A model generated the notes under the pieces. It saw only the letters and a list, made by a program, of their open reading frames with translations, ran no database searches and was not told where the DNA came from. From CAZMCC01 sp964564695 (lineage in GTDB: Bacteria; Planctomycetota; Phycisphaerae; Phycisphaerales; UBA1924), in assembly GCA_964564695.1 (NCBI GenBank), contig CAZMCC010000065.1, positions 1-22,624 of the forward strand: DNA of 22,624 nt, given 5' to 3'. Positions 12,050 through 20,328 of this stretch are shown here, in pieces. The position numbers and the translations under genes are program-made. Positions within the stretch are counted from its first letter, which is position 1. Each line of letters begins with the position of its first letter.

Positions 12050-14140
12050 ATGCCGCTGATCGCCGTGTCCAACGTCCGCTACTCGATCGGGGATCGTGTG
12101 ATCCTCGAGAATGTGACTCTCTCGGTTGAGCCGGGGGAGCGTGTCGGCATTGTGGGGCGGAACGGGGGGGGCAAGACGACCCTGTTCCGGATCATCGCGG
12201 GGGAGCTGAAGCAGGACTCGGGGGAAGTGATCATCTCGCGCGGGGCCCGGGTGGGGTACCTGACGCAGGACGTGGTGCTCACCCAGGGGCGGACGGTGAT
12301 GCAGGAGGCGGAGTCGGGGTTCGCGGAGCTTTCGCGTCTGCACGCGGAGCTGGACGCGGTGTACCACCAGATGGAGGTGGCGACGGACGCAGGGGACAAC
12401 GCGCTGCTCGAGCGACTGATGAAGCGGCAGGCGGAGCTGGACCGGCAGATGGAGGCCGCGGGCGGGTATGCCGTCGATCACAAGGTGGAGGAGATCCTCC
12501 ACGGGCTGGGGTTCGAGGACAAGCACTTTACGCAGCTGGTCGATGGGTTGAGCGGCGGGCAGAAGGGGCGGCTGGCGCTCGCGAAACTGCTGCTGGAGGA
12601 GCCGGACCTGCTGCTGCTGGACGAGCCGACGAACCACCTCGATATCGCGGGGCGCCAGTGGCTCGAGGACTTCCTGGTCAACGACTTCAAGGGCGCGGTG
12701 ATCATGGTGAGCCACGATCGCTACATGCTCGACAACGTCGTGCACGCGATCGAGGAAGTGGAGCGCGGGCGGCTGGTGAATTATCCGGGTAATTACGCGG
12801 ATTACGCGGCGATCCGGGCCCAGCGGCGCTTGAGCCAGATGCGGGCGTTCGAGAACCAGCAGACCAAGTTCCGCCAGCAGGAGGCGTACATCCGGCGGTA
12901 CAAGGCGGGGCAGCGGGCACGCCAGGCGAAGGGGCGGGAGACGAGGCTCGAGCGCGAGAAGGACCAGTCGACGCTCGAGCGGCCGATGGACATGAACGTG
13001 ATGGCGCTCGAGCTGCCCGAACCGCCCCGCAGCGGCGACCTCGTGGCGGTGGTGCGGGACGCGGCCAAGCGGTACGAGACGCGCGAGTTGTTCCACGAGC
13101 TGACGGTGACGATCTCGCGCGGGGACCGGTGGGGGATCATCGGGCCCAACGGCGCGGGGAAGACGACGCTCGTGAACGCGATGCTCGGGAAGCTCGACCT
13201 CAGCGACGGGACGACCAAGCTCGGGGCGAACGTGCACGTCGGGTACTTCTCGCAGCTGGCCGACAAGGTCGACCCCGGGACGCTCGTGTGGGAGTACCTG
13301 CAGCGGGCGATCCGCAAGGAGAACCCGGGCTCGACGATGAGCGAGCAGCAGGCGCGCGACCTCGCGGGCGCGTTCCTCTTCAGCGGCGAGGACCAGGACA
13401 AGCCGATCGCGGGGCTCTCGGGTGGCGAGCGGGGGCGGGCACGCCTCGCGGCCCTGCTGGCGTCGGCGAAGAACCTGCTGATCCTCGACGAGCCGACGAA
13501 TCACCTGGACATTCCCAGCGCCGAGCGGCTCGAGGAAGCGCTGGCGGCGGCGGAGAAGGGTGAGGACGGGCAGCCGATCGGCGAGCCCCTGTTTCCGGGG
13601 ACGGTGATCCTCATCAGCCACGACCGGGCCCTGATCGATGCGATCTGCGAGCACCTGATCGTGCTGGACGGGCACGGCGGGGTGCAGATCTTCCACGGCA
13701 ACTACACGCAGTGGCACGACGCCGAGAAGGCCGCGGCGGCCGCGGCGAAGCAGAAGGCGAATCCGGGGAAGGGGAAGCAGGGTTCGGCTTCGGCGCCCAA
13801 GCCGGCGCCGAAACCCGCCCCGAAGGCGCCGGAAAAACCGGCCGCGAAGCCCGTGGCGGCGCCGGCAAAGCCGGCCGCCAAGCCGGCGGGCGGCGGTGGG
13901 GGGAGCGGGGGTGGTGGGGGCGCGAAGGGGAAGAAGAGCCCCTATTCGTGGATGGGGATGGACAAGCTCGAGGTGGAGGTGGCGGCGGCGGCGGCGATGC
14001 TCGCCAAGCTCGATGCGAAGCTCGCCGATGGGGATGTGTACCGCGACCGGGACAAGTTCAACCGCACGCTGGCCGAACGGGCGGCGGCGGAGGCGAAGAA
14101 GAACGAGCTGGAAGAGGAATGGCTGCGCCGGGCGGAGTGA
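12050..14140 (+). CDS. ABC-F family ATPase, Uup-like
   Basis: This encodes 696 aa with two ABC domains and no membrane segments, the ABC-F arrangement. ABC-F proteins act at the ribosomal E site or in related RNA processes. Domain 1 has Walker A GRNGGGKTT (36-44), signature LSGGQKGR (~167) and Walker B/DEPTNHLD (~190). Domain 2 has Walker A GPNGAGKTT (365-373), signature LSGGERGR and DEPTNHLD. The ABC_tran_Xtn interdomain linker (EAYIRRYKAGQRARQAKGRE) is present. The C-terminus is a Lys/Pro/Ala- and Gly-rich low-complexity linker (about 575-630), then a predicted coiled coil like that of Uup. The ATG at 12050 begins the first ABC strand; the frame upstream encodes repeat sequence. No Shine-Dalgarno is visible, and TATCAT (12035-12040) lies 10 nt upstream, so a leaderless mRNA is possible. 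Confidence 0.93.
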   Translation: MPLIAVSNVRYSIGDRVILENVTLSVEPGERVGIVGRNGGGKTTLFRIIAGELKQDSGEVIISRGARVGYLTQDVVLTQGRTVMQEAESGFAELSRLHAELDAVYHQMEVATDAGDNALLERLMKRQAELDRQMEAAGGYAVDHKVEEILHGLGFEDKHFTQLVDGLSGGQKGRLALAKLLLEEPDLLLLDEPTNHLDIAGRQWLEDFLVNDFKGAVIMVSHDRYMLDNVVHAIEEVERGRLVNYPGNYADYAAIRAQRRLSQMRAFENQQTKFRQQEAYIRRYKAGQRARQAKGRETRLEREKDQSTLERPMDMNVMALELPEPPRSGDLVAVVRDAAKRYETRELFHELTVTISRGDRWGIIGPNGAGKTTLVNAMLGKLDLSDGTTKLGANVHVGYFSQLADKVDPGTLVWEYLQRAIRKENPGSTMSEQQARDLAGAFLFSGEDQDKPIAGLSGGERGRARLAALLASAKNLLILDEPTNHLDIPSAERLEEALAAAEKGEDGQPIGEPLFPGTVILISHDRALIDAICEHLIVLDGHGGVQIFHGNYTQWHDAEKAAAAAAKQKANPGKGKQGSASAPKPAPKPAPKAPEKPAAKPVAAPAKPAAKPAGGGGGSGGGGGAKGKKSPYSWMGMDKLEVEVAAAAAMLAKLDAKLADGDVYRDRDKFNRTLAERAAAEAKKNELEEEWLRRAE

Positions 14141-14197
14141 GCGTTTGCTGCGGTTTTTGCGATCGCGGTGCGGTCTGGAGCGACGGGCGCGCAATGA

Positions 14198-14239
14198 TTG
14201 AACCCCTCGATTCGATCCGGGCGATAAACACGGGTTCAA
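14198..14239. repeat. Inverted repeat between ABC-F and amidase genes
   Basis: TTGAACCC (14198-14205) and GGGTTCAA (14232-14239) are exact reverse complements separated by 26 nt. They lie in the 162-bp gap between the ABC-F stop (14140) and the amidase start (14303). It could be an operator or a weak terminator. I checked for a tRNA T-arm and saw no tRNA. Confidence 0.4.
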
Positions 14240-14302
14240 CGCGACTCGATCGGCGGGATCGGTTGACGGTTTGACGGACCACGCCTTTCTCGGAGGCCGC
14301 GG

Positions 14303-15148
14303 GTGAGCCAGCACGACCAGAGCAAGACGAACAACGCGGCCCTTGAGGGAGTTCCGAGCGTGGGGGCGATCGACACGATGCTGCGCAGCATGGGTGTTGA
14401 GCCGGGTACGGACGAGGCGCACCGGCTGAGTCGACGGGTCGCGCTGGGCGCGTTCGGCGGGTTTGCGGCGCTGCTCGTGGGGGGGCTCGCCGGGTGCAAC
14501 CGCTCGGGTGTGGCGGGCGGGGCGCTGCCGGGTCCGGTGTGGCCGGACGCGGGCGAGGGTCCGACGCCGCCGGCGCCGCCGGTGAGCGTGCAGGGGCCCC
14601 GGACGGAGACGGTGTCGGTCCCGACGGGGGTGATCCCGCGGAGCCAGTGGACGCGCTCGGGCGTGGCCCGGCCCAACGAGATCAACCCGATGAACGGGGT
14701 TCGCAAGATCACGGTGCACCACGACGGGATCAGCGGGGCACTGGGGTCGAGCGAGGGCGCGGCCAAGGGCCGGCTCGAGTCGGTCCGCCAGGGCCACGTG
14801 AGCGGGCGCGGGTGGGCGGACATCGGGTATCACTACGTGATCGACCCGGCGGGGCGCGTGTGGGAGGCGCGGAGCATCCGTTTCCAGGGCGCGCACGTGA
14901 AGGACAACAACGAGAACAACATGGGCGTGATGGTGATGGGGAACTTCGATCAGCAGCGCCCGACGCCCCAGGCGCTCGCGGCGCTCGATCGGTTCGTCGC
15001 CGGCAGCGCACGCCAATACGGGATTCCGGTGAGCCGGATCTACACGCACCAGGAGATCAATCCGACGGCGTGCCCGGGGCGGAACCTGCAGGCGTACATG
15101 AAGCAGACGCGTCAACGCGGCGGGCAGATCGCCATCGCGATGGCCTGA
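14303..15148 (+). CDS. N-acetylmuramoyl-L-alanine amidase (PGRP fold), Tat lipoprotein
   Basis: This encodes 281 aa of the amidase_2/PGRP fold, which cleaves the amide bond between N-acetylmuramic acid and L-alanine in peptidoglycan. The zinc ligands and catalytic residues align with T7 lysozyme-type enzymes: ITVHHDG (H139/H140), GYHYVI (Y176) and THQEINPTACPG (H249, C257). The N-terminus has a twin-Arg motif LSRRVAL (SRR 43-45), a hydrophobic stretch and a lipobox GLAGC (C65). This suggests Tat export and lipid anchoring, though the 40-residue leader is long. The GTG start at 14303 has CGGAGG 6 nt upstream. The next gene begins 8 nt after its stop, so they probably form an operon. The role is likely cell-wall turnover. 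Confidence 0.88.
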   Translation: MSQHDQSKTNNAALEGVPSVGAIDTMLRSMGVEPGTDEAHRLSRRVALGAFGGFAALLVGGLAGCNRSGVAGGALPGPVWPDAGEGPTPPAPPVSVQGPRTETVSVPTGVIPRSQWTRSGVARPNEINPMNGVRKITVHHDGISGALGSSEGAAKGRLESVRQGHVSGRGWADIGYHYVIDPAGRVWEARSIRFQGAHVKDNNENNMGVMVMGNFDQQRPTPQALAALDRFVAGSARQYGIPVSRIYTHQEINPTACPGRNLQAYMKQTRQRGGQIAIAMA

Positions 15149-15156
15149 AGTCGCGG

Positions 15157-15567
15157 ATGGAAGCACAGCTGCAAGGGCACCTGAGTGCACTGACCCGCGC
15201 GGAGATCGCGTGGCGGTGGGCGCGGTGGATTGCGCTCATCGGGGTCGTGGGGTTGCCGATCGCGGCGGTTGTGCTGTCGCGGCGGATGTCGGCGGCGATG
15301 TGCCCGCTGATGTCATTTGCCGTCGTGCCGCTCATCGTCGCGGACGTGAAGTACCGGCGTGCGAAATGGCGGGCCGAGGCGATGGCGATGCAGGCGGGGG
15401 ACTTTCTGTTCTGCCCGTACTGCGCGTATTCGGTGCGGGACCTGCCGCTGCCGTGCGCGTGCCCGGAGTGCGGGGCGGAGCTGCCGAATGTTCGGGGCGT
15501 TCGGGCGCACTGGCTGGCGATGTATCCGCCGGAAGAGGGCGGTTGGCGGCCGTCGGCTTCTGAATGA
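15157..15567 (+). CDS. Small membrane protein with C-terminal zinc ribbon
   Basis: This encodes 136 aa. Two adjacent hydrophobic segments (about 25-40 and 47-63) form a membrane hairpin. They are followed by a zinc-ribbon-like motif, CPYC (C86, C89) … CACPEC (C102, C105), and a short tail ending in GGWRPSASE. Similar cytoplasmic CPxC…CPECG ribbons on small membrane proteins are frequent in planctomycetes, but I know of no assigned function. The gene starts 8 nt downstream of the amidase stop in the same direction, suggesting translational coupling and a link to the envelope. No Shine-Dalgarno is evident, and the ATG at 15157 is the first that gives the membrane hairpin. Confidence 0.72.
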   Translation: MEAQLQGHLSALTRAEIAWRWARWIALIGVVGLPIAAVVLSRRMSAAMCPLMSFAVVPLIVADVKYRRAKWRAEAMAMQAGDFLFCPYCAYSVRDLPLPCACPECGAELPNVRGVRAHWLAMYPPEEGGWRPSASE

Positions 15568-15579
15568 TCGTGGCGGGCG

Positions 15580-15611
15580 CCCCGGGTCGGCCGCTTTGGC
15601 CAGACCCGGGG
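15580..15611. repeat. Extragenic palindrome, GCTTT-loop (head-to-head copy 1)
   Basis: CCCCGGGTC with GACCCGGGG form a 9-bp stem, extended after one bulged A by GGCC with GGCC around GCTTT. It lies 12 nt after the zinc-ribbon gene and 86 nt before the end of the convergent LamG gene, so it can also act as a bidirectional terminator. It is the reverse complement, nearly base for base, of the palindrome at 15651-15679. Confidence 0.65.
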
Positions 15612-15650
15612 TTGCCGCCCGCTTGCAAGCCGACGTTCGTTGACCCACCG

Positions 15651-15679
15651 CCGGGGTCTGGCGAAGCGCCCGACCCCGG
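15651..15679. repeat. Extragenic palindrome (head-to-head copy 2)
   Basis: CCGGGGTC (15651-15658) pairs with GACCCCGG (15672-15679). A T/C mismatch follows, then GGCG pairs with CGCC around AAG. Read on the minus strand the loop is GCTTCG, close to the GCTTTG of copy 1. It is 20 nt from the LamG stop, with another small hairpin (GGGCAC…GTGCCC) directly after it. Confidence 0.6.
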
Positions 15680-15697
15680 GCACCCGTGCCCGGCAAG

Positions 15698-16615
15698 TCA
15701 CGCCCCACAGCCGGTGGCCATGTCGGTGAACCAGTCGTTGATGAACTGGGAGACGTCGGTGGAGTTGATGATGCCGTTGATGTCCCAGTCGGTGATGATG
15801 GTGCCGTTGGCCTGGTCCTCGAACCACGCGTTGATGAAGGCGGAGACGTCGGTGGAGTTGACGAGGCAGTTGCGGTCGAAGTCGGAGGGGCAGGAGGTCA
15901 CGCCGGCGAACATGCCCGCGACCTCGGTGGGTGTGAGGGCGCGGTGGTAGATCTGCAGCTCGTCGACGTCGCCGGTGAGCGCGACGGTCGTCTTGCCGTC
16001 GACGCACGGGCCGCCGGCGAGGGTGAGGTCGGCGGAGTTGGAGATCATGTCGGCGGCGGCGACGGTGGTGCGGGCGTGCACGCCGTCGAGGTATCCGCGG
16101 ACGATCGGGGCGTCGCGGGTGAAGGTGACGAGGTGCCACAGGCCGTCGCGGATGTCGATCGGGATGAGGACGCCTGAGGGGGTGCTGTCGTTGGTGGAGC
16201 CGAAGATCTCGAGGGAGGGGCGTCCGAGGCTGAGGCGGAGGTCAACGTAGCTGCTGAGGCCGCACTGGGAGCGCTTGGAGAGGACCTCGATGAGGTCGGG
16301 CGCGCCCGGGGCGACGCGGATCCACATGGCGATCGAGAAGTCGTTGATGCCGAAGTTGCCGATCGGGCCGAAGCGGACGGCGGTGGCGCCCTCGAGGTGG
16401 AGCGCCTGGGCGGAGCCGGTGCAGACTCCCGTCACGTAGGTGACGGGGCCAACGGGTACGCCGTCGTAGCTTCCGGCCGAGTCGGTGAGGTCACCCTGAA
16501 AGCTGTACCAGGCGACGGGGTCGAGGGGCTGGGCCGATGACGCCGCGGCCAGCGCGATCGCCAGGGCGAGCGCGGCCACACACGGAACACGCGATGGAGA
16601 GTGGGGAGCTGACAT
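15698..16615 (-). CDS. Secreted LamG/ConA-like protein with EF-hand-like tail
   Basis: This encodes 305 aa. The signal peptide (ALALAIALAAASSA, cleavage before QPLDP) is followed by a LamG-like (concanavalin A-like lectin/glucanase fold) domain. That domain begins VAWYSFQGDLTDSAGSYDG, the usual opening of these domains, and includes FSIAMWIRV, DGLWHLVTFTRD, GYLDGV and GDVDELQIYHRALTPTEV. The tail carries two EF-hand-like motifs (NSTDVSAFINAWF, NSTDVSQFINDWF), in line with the proteins at 8618 and 21293. LamG domains commonly bind carbohydrate or protein; there is no catalytic motif. The ATG at 16615 is well supported by AGGAGGTGA just upstream. A 12-bp palindrome overlaps the leader. The gene converges with the amidase/zinc-ribbon pair. 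Confidence 0.87.
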   Translation of the reverse strand: MSAPHSPSRVPCVAALALAIALAAASSAQPLDPVAWYSFQGDLTDSAGSYDGVPVGPVTYVTGVCTGSAQALHLEGATAVRFGPIGNFGINDFSIAMWIRVAPGAPDLIEVLSKRSQCGLSSYVDLRLSLGRPSLEIFGSTNDSTPSGVLIPIDIRDGLWHLVTFTRDAPIVRGYLDGVHARTTVAAADMISNSADLTLAGGPCVDGKTTVALTGDVDELQIYHRALTPTEVAGMFAGVTSCPSDFDRNCLVNSTDVSAFINAWFEDQANGTIITDWDINGIINSTDVSQFINDWFTDMATGCGA

Positions 16616-16930
16616 GGCTCACCTCCTGCTGAATTCAGCCTAACCCGGGCGGGGGGGTGTGCAACAGAATTCGCCGGAATTCGGGGTGTCGGCGGGGATT
16701 GGCGGTTCATCCCGCCCCCGCGCCAGGCCTCACCCCCCACACACCCGGCACCCCAAGGAACGCTCGACCGATCCCGCCTGGATGAAGTCGCCGACGGCGG
16801 TGATGGCGCAGGGCGAGTCAGTACACGGGCCGACGCACGGATTGGGCCTGAGCGGCCAAGACCGTGCCACGGGGGTTCGGGTACGCTTGGCGGTTCAAAC
16901 GCACGAGGACGCCAAGGACGGAGCCGCTGC
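16616..16930. other. 315-bp divergent intergenic region
   Basis: This lies between the divergent LamG and phosphorylase genes, so it must hold promoters for both, but no clear sigma70 pair was seen. It contains the palindrome at 16628-16639 and two GAATTC sites flanking GCCG (16667-16682). It also has a CCGTGCCACGG element (16863-16873) like the GGCACGG sequences near 1510 and 10540. GGAG at 16919-16922 is the phosphorylase Shine-Dalgarno. Confidence 0.5.
16628..16639. promoter_or_regulatory. 12-bp palindrome in the LamG gene leader
   Basis: GCTGAATTCAGC is a perfect palindrome directly upstream of the AGGAGGTGA Shine-Dalgarno of the LamG gene. A hairpin or bound protein here could affect translation or transcription initiation. 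This is a sequence observation without a known regulator. Confidence 0.3.
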
Positions 16931-19576
16931 ATGCCCGACGTGAAGTTCGAGAATCACGCCCTTTTCACCGCCCCCCCCACGCCGATCCCTGAAGCCCTGC
17001 ACCCGCTGCGGGAGATCGCGTTCAACTTCTGGTGGTCGTGGAACGCCGACGCGTTCAACCTGTTCGGGCGGGTCGACGGCGCGGCGTGGGAGCGGACCCG
17101 GCACAACCCGGTGCGGACGCTGATGGAGGCCGAGCCCGCGAAGCTGGCGGCGGCGGCGGCGGACGCGGGGCTGGTGGCCGAAATTGCGCGGGTGCACGCG
17201 CGGATGAAGAGCGAGCTGGCGACGCCGGTGCGGTACAACGCGGCGAGCGGGAGCGACGAGGCGTCGCCGTCGGACTTCCGCGTCGGGTACTTCTGCGCGG
17301 AGTTCGGGCTCAACGAGTGTTTCGGGATCTATTGCGGCGGGCTGGGGCTCTTGTCGGGGGATCACCTCAAGTCGGCGGCGCAGTTGAACCTGCCGCTGGT
17401 GGCGATCGGGCTTGCGTACCGGCGCGGGTACTTCACGCAGCGGATCGATGGCCACGGCGTGCAGCAGGAGGTGCACACGGACCTGGGGTTCGACCGGCTG
17501 CCGATGCGGCGGGTGCTCGCGGGTGACGGCACCTGGCTGCGGATCGCGGTCGAGTTCCCGGGGCGGCGGCTCGTGGCCGGCGTGTGGCGGGTGGACGTGG
17601 GGACGGTGCCGCTGTACCTGCTCGACACGAACCTCGATGAGAACGCGCCGGCGGACCGGGAGATCACGAGCAATCTGTACCTTGGGGATGCGCGCCGGCG
17701 GATCGAGCAGGAACTGGTGCTGGGGATCGGCGGCGTGCGGACGCTGCAGGCAGTCGGAGAGAAGGCCAGCGTCTTCCATCTCAACGAGGGGCACTCGGCG
17801 TTCCTGACGCTGGAGCGGATCCGGCAGATCCGGCTGGCGAACCCGTCGCTGAACTTTGACCAGGCGCGCGAGGGGGCGGCGGCGGCGCACTGCTTCACGA
17901 CGCACACGCCGCTGGCGGCGGGCAACGACCGGTTTAACCCCGACCTGGTGATGGAGTACCTGGGGTGGATCCTGCCGGGGATCGGGCTCGACTCGGAGGG
18001 GCTGCTGGCGCTGGGGCGCGAGCAGGTCGAGGACAAGACCGAACTGTTCAGCATGGCGTGCCTGGCGCTGCGGGCGAGCAAGTGGGCCAACGGCGTGAGC
18101 CGGCTGCACGGGCACGTGTCGCGCGGGATGTGGGCGAAGATGTGGCCCGGGACGCCGGTGAACGACGTGCCGATCGGGCACGTGACCAACGGCGTGCACG
18201 CGGACAGCTGGATCGGGCCGGAGATGCGGGGGATCTACGACAAGCACCTGGGCGGCGCGAAGGGTCGGATTCACGCGTTCCCGGATGATCCGCACGCATG
18301 GACGGGGATCGACGCGGTTCCGGACGCGGAGCTGTGGGCGGCGCGGAATGCGGGGCGGGCGCGGCTGGTGAAGTTCGCGCGGGCGCGGCTCGTGGCCTCG
18401 GCGCGGGGGCGCGGGGCGGACGAGGGGGAGGTGACGCGGCTGGGGACGGTGCTCGACGAGAACGCGCTCACGATCGGGTTTGCGCGCCGGTTCGCGGGGT
18501 ACAAGCGGGCGACGCTGCTCTTTCGTGACGCGAAGCGGCTGCGGGCACTCCTGCTCTGTGACAAGCCCGTGCAGCTCGTGATCGCGGGCAAGGCGCACCC
18601 CGGCGACACGGCCGGGCGGCACTTCATCCAGAACATCATCGAGTTCGCCAGGCGCGAGGGCGTGTGGCACCGCGTGGTGTTCCTCGAGGACTACGGGATC
18701 GACGTGGCGCGGGCGATGGTGCAGGGGTGCGACGTGTGGTTCAACAACCCGGTGCGCCCGCTCGAGGCGTCGGGAACGAGCGGAATGAAGGCCGCGATCA
18801 ACGGGACGATCAACGCGTCCATCCTGGACGGCTGGTGGGACGAGGGGTACGACCCGGAGTGGGGCTTTGCGATCGGCGGGCGCTGGGCGCCGCCGGGGGA
18901 GAGCGTTGAGCAGCGCGACGCGCGCGAGGCGGACTATGCGTACGACATCATCGCGAACGGGCTCGTGCCGGCGTTCTACATGCGTGAGGGCGGCGCCGGG
19001 GGGTTGCCCAAGCGGTGGCTGCGGATGGTGACGGCGTGCGTGCGCGAGATGGGCCCGCGGTTCAACACGCACCGCATGGTCGCGGAGTATGCGCAGGAGT
19101 TTTACCTGCCGGCCCATCGGGCGGCGGGGCCGCTCGCGGCGGAGGGCTTCAAGCTGGCCGTGGCGGTGGCGGACCGGATCGCGGCGTACCGCCAGGCGTA
19201 CAAGAGCGTGCGCATCGAGCACGCGGGGGCCGAGGCGTCGCCGGCCCCGACGACTTCGCCCGACATGGTCGTGAAGTGCTGGGCGGAGGTGTTCCTCAAC
19301 GGCCTCAAGCCCGACGAGGTGAGCGTGCAGCTCTCGCCCGACGCGATGGTGGGGCACGACGAGATGCCCATGGGCGGGGCCCTGGCGCTCAAGCACGAGC
19401 GTGACATCGGCGGCGGGCGCCACCGCTACACGGGGCTGCTGCCCACGACGACGGCGAAGCTCAAGGCGAGCCCGACGATGGCGGTGCGGGTGATTCCGCA
19501 CGACGAGCGGCTGGTTACGCCGTTCGTGCCGGGGCTGCTGACGGCGATGCACATCAACGTGGTGTACGCGCGATAG
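16931..19576 (+). CDS. glgP: Alpha-glucan (glycogen/maltodextrin) phosphorylase
   Basis: This 881-aa GT35 enzyme releases glucose 1-phosphate from alpha-1,4-glucans by phosphorolysis. It is the short, DUF3417-type bacterial/archaeal branch. The N-terminal block LHPLREIAFNFWWSWNADA is the DUF3417 signature. YFCAEFGLNECFGIYCGGLGLLSGDHLKSA, VFHLNEGHSAFLTLERI and THTPLAAGNDRF follow in the expected order. The C-terminal domain has FARRFAGYKRATLL, VIAGKAHPGD and the PLP site EASGTSGMKAAING, with K620 as the Schiff-base lysine. The length fits the family. The ATG at 16931 has GGACGGAG about 9 nt upstream. It stands alone with no other glycogen genes in the window. A long inverted repeat begins 8 nt after the stop. 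Confidence 0.95.
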   Translation: MPDVKFENHALFTAPPTPIPEALHPLREIAFNFWWSWNADAFNLFGRVDGAAWERTRHNPVRTLMEAEPAKLAAAAADAGLVAEIARVHARMKSELATPVRYNAASGSDEASPSDFRVGYFCAEFGLNECFGIYCGGLGLLSGDHLKSAAQLNLPLVAIGLAYRRGYFTQRIDGHGVQQEVHTDLGFDRLPMRRVLAGDGTWLRIAVEFPGRRLVAGVWRVDVGTVPLYLLDTNLDENAPADREITSNLYLGDARRRIEQELVLGIGGVRTLQAVGEKASVFHLNEGHSAFLTLERIRQIRLANPSLNFDQAREGAAAAHCFTTHTPLAAGNDRFNPDLVMEYLGWILPGIGLDSEGLLALGREQVEDKTELFSMACLALRASKWANGVSRLHGHVSRGMWAKMWPGTPVNDVPIGHVTNGVHADSWIGPEMRGIYDKHLGGAKGRIHAFPDDPHAWTGIDAVPDAELWAARNAGRARLVKFARARLVASARGRGADEGEVTRLGTVLDENALTIGFARRFAGYKRATLLFRDAKRLRALLLCDKPVQLVIAGKAHPGDTAGRHFIQNIIEFARREGVWHRVVFLEDYGIDVARAMVQGCDVWFNNPVRPLEASGTSGMKAAINGTINASILDGWWDEGYDPEWGFAIGGRWAPPGESVEQRDAREADYAYDIIANGLVPAFYMREGGAGGLPKRWLRMVTACVREMGPRFNTHRMVAEYAQEFYLPAHRAAGPLAAEGFKLAVAVADRIAAYRQAYKSVRIEHAGAEASPAPTTSPDMVVKCWAEVFLNGLKPDEVSVQLSPDAMVGHDEMPMGGALALKHERDIGGGRHRYTGLLPTTTAKLKASPTMAVRVIPHDERLVTPFVPGLLTAMHINVVYAR

Positions 19577-19583
19577 CGGAAGA

Positions 19584-19758
19584 GGAACGCGGAGGACGCG
19601 GAGAGCGCGGAGGGACGCGGAGGAAGACAGGAAGCAGGACTCGGATTCAGGCAGAGGCGCGTGTGTTCTGCTTCAATTCCAATTCCTTGCTGCTGAACTC
19701 TGCATTCTGCTTCTTCTTTCTCCGCGTTCCTCCGCGCTCTCCGCGTCCTCCGCGTTCC
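19584..19758. repeat. Long inverted repeat, 30-bp perfect arms
   Basis: Bases 19584-19613 and 19729-19758 are exact reverse complements (core GAACGCGGAGGACGCGG). The similarity continues imperfectly inward for about 25 bp on each side, leaving a loop of under 100 nt. It fills most of the gap between glgP and the lipoprotein gene. The region has no supported gene. GCGGAGG-type repeats of this sort are scattered in many GC-rich genomes. It could serve as a strong terminator after glgP. Confidence 0.75.
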
Positions 19759-19829
19759 ACTCCTGGTTTGACGCGAGTCGCGTGGCGCGGGAAGATGTCG
19801 GCGGGTGCGGGTCGGGCCGGAGACGTGTC

Positions 19830-20300
19830 GTGACATCCCACGTGTGGTGGCGGCTGGCGGTGCTGGGCGTGCTGGTCGGTGTCGTTGCGCTGGGCGGCTG
19901 CAAGAGCGGCGGCGGCGGCGGGACGGGCGACGACGCCGAACCGATCGCGACCGATACCGATCCCAGCGGCGACGGGGTGTGGTCGCCCGAGGAAGCGGCG
20001 GACGCGATCGCGGAGGCCGCGACCGAGGCGGCGTCCGGATTCGAGCCGGAGGAGGGGCTGGTTCGCACGCGTCTGGCCGTGGTTGACGCGGCGGTGGAGG
20101 CGGCGGTCGACCAGGCGATGTTCGTGTCGCCGGACCTGGGGATCGACACCAAGTGGGCGGAGGCGATCCGGACCGAGATCAACGCGGGCGTCGTGACGGG
20201 CGAGGGCGGGGCGACGGGTGGGGGCGTGGTCGTGCTCGAGGAGTTCATCAAGACCCGTGTGCGGGCGAAGACGCTGGAGTGGATGCGGTCGCCGCGGTGA
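19830..20300 (+). CDS. Small lipoprotein, function unknown
   Basis: This encodes 156 aa. The N-terminus, with hydrophobic core RLAVLGVLVGVVALGGC, looks like a lipoprotein signal with lipidated C24. It is followed by a Gly-rich spacer and an acidic, Ala-rich region (WSPEEAADAIAEAATEAASGFEPEEG), then a likely helical C-terminal part ending VRAKTLEWMRSPR. No known domain was recognised. The GTG at 19830 is preferred over an in-frame GTG at 19782. It has GGAG 8 nt upstream and gives a normal signal length, whereas the upstream start would add a leader partly made of post-repeat sequence. The YmdB-type gene begins 28 nt downstream on the same strand, so they are probably co-transcribed. Confidence 0.65.
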   Translation: MTSHVWWRLAVLGVLVGVVALGGCKSGGGGGTGDDAEPIATDTDPSGDGVWSPEEAADAIAEAATEAASGFEPEEGLVRTRLAVVDAAVEAAVDQAMFVSPDLGIDTKWAEAIRTEINAGVVTGEGGATGGGVVVLEEFIKTRVRAKTLEWMRSPR

Positions 20301-20328
20301 TGCGGGGGGGGTCTACCGTGAGCGACTC

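Noticed and set aside
14198..14239. GGGTTCAA as a possible tRNA T-arm
   Set aside because: No acceptor, anticodon or D-arm pairing could be placed around it. It is better read as half of an inverted repeat.
12017..15190. Minus-strand open frame of over 1000 codons opposite ABC-F and the amidase
   Set aside because: Arg/Leu/Pro/His-rich antisense translation without domain signatures. It spans two well-supported genes and their gap.
16895..19552. Minus-strand open frame opposite glgP
   Set aside because: Antisense shadow of the phosphorylase. The composition is Arg/Pro/His-rich and no motifs are present.
19673..20251. Minus-strand protein with NAEDAESAEERGERR-like sequence
   Set aside because: It is translation of the GCGGAGG inverted repeat and antisense of the lipoprotein gene. 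Such peptides are a known artefact of this repeat type.
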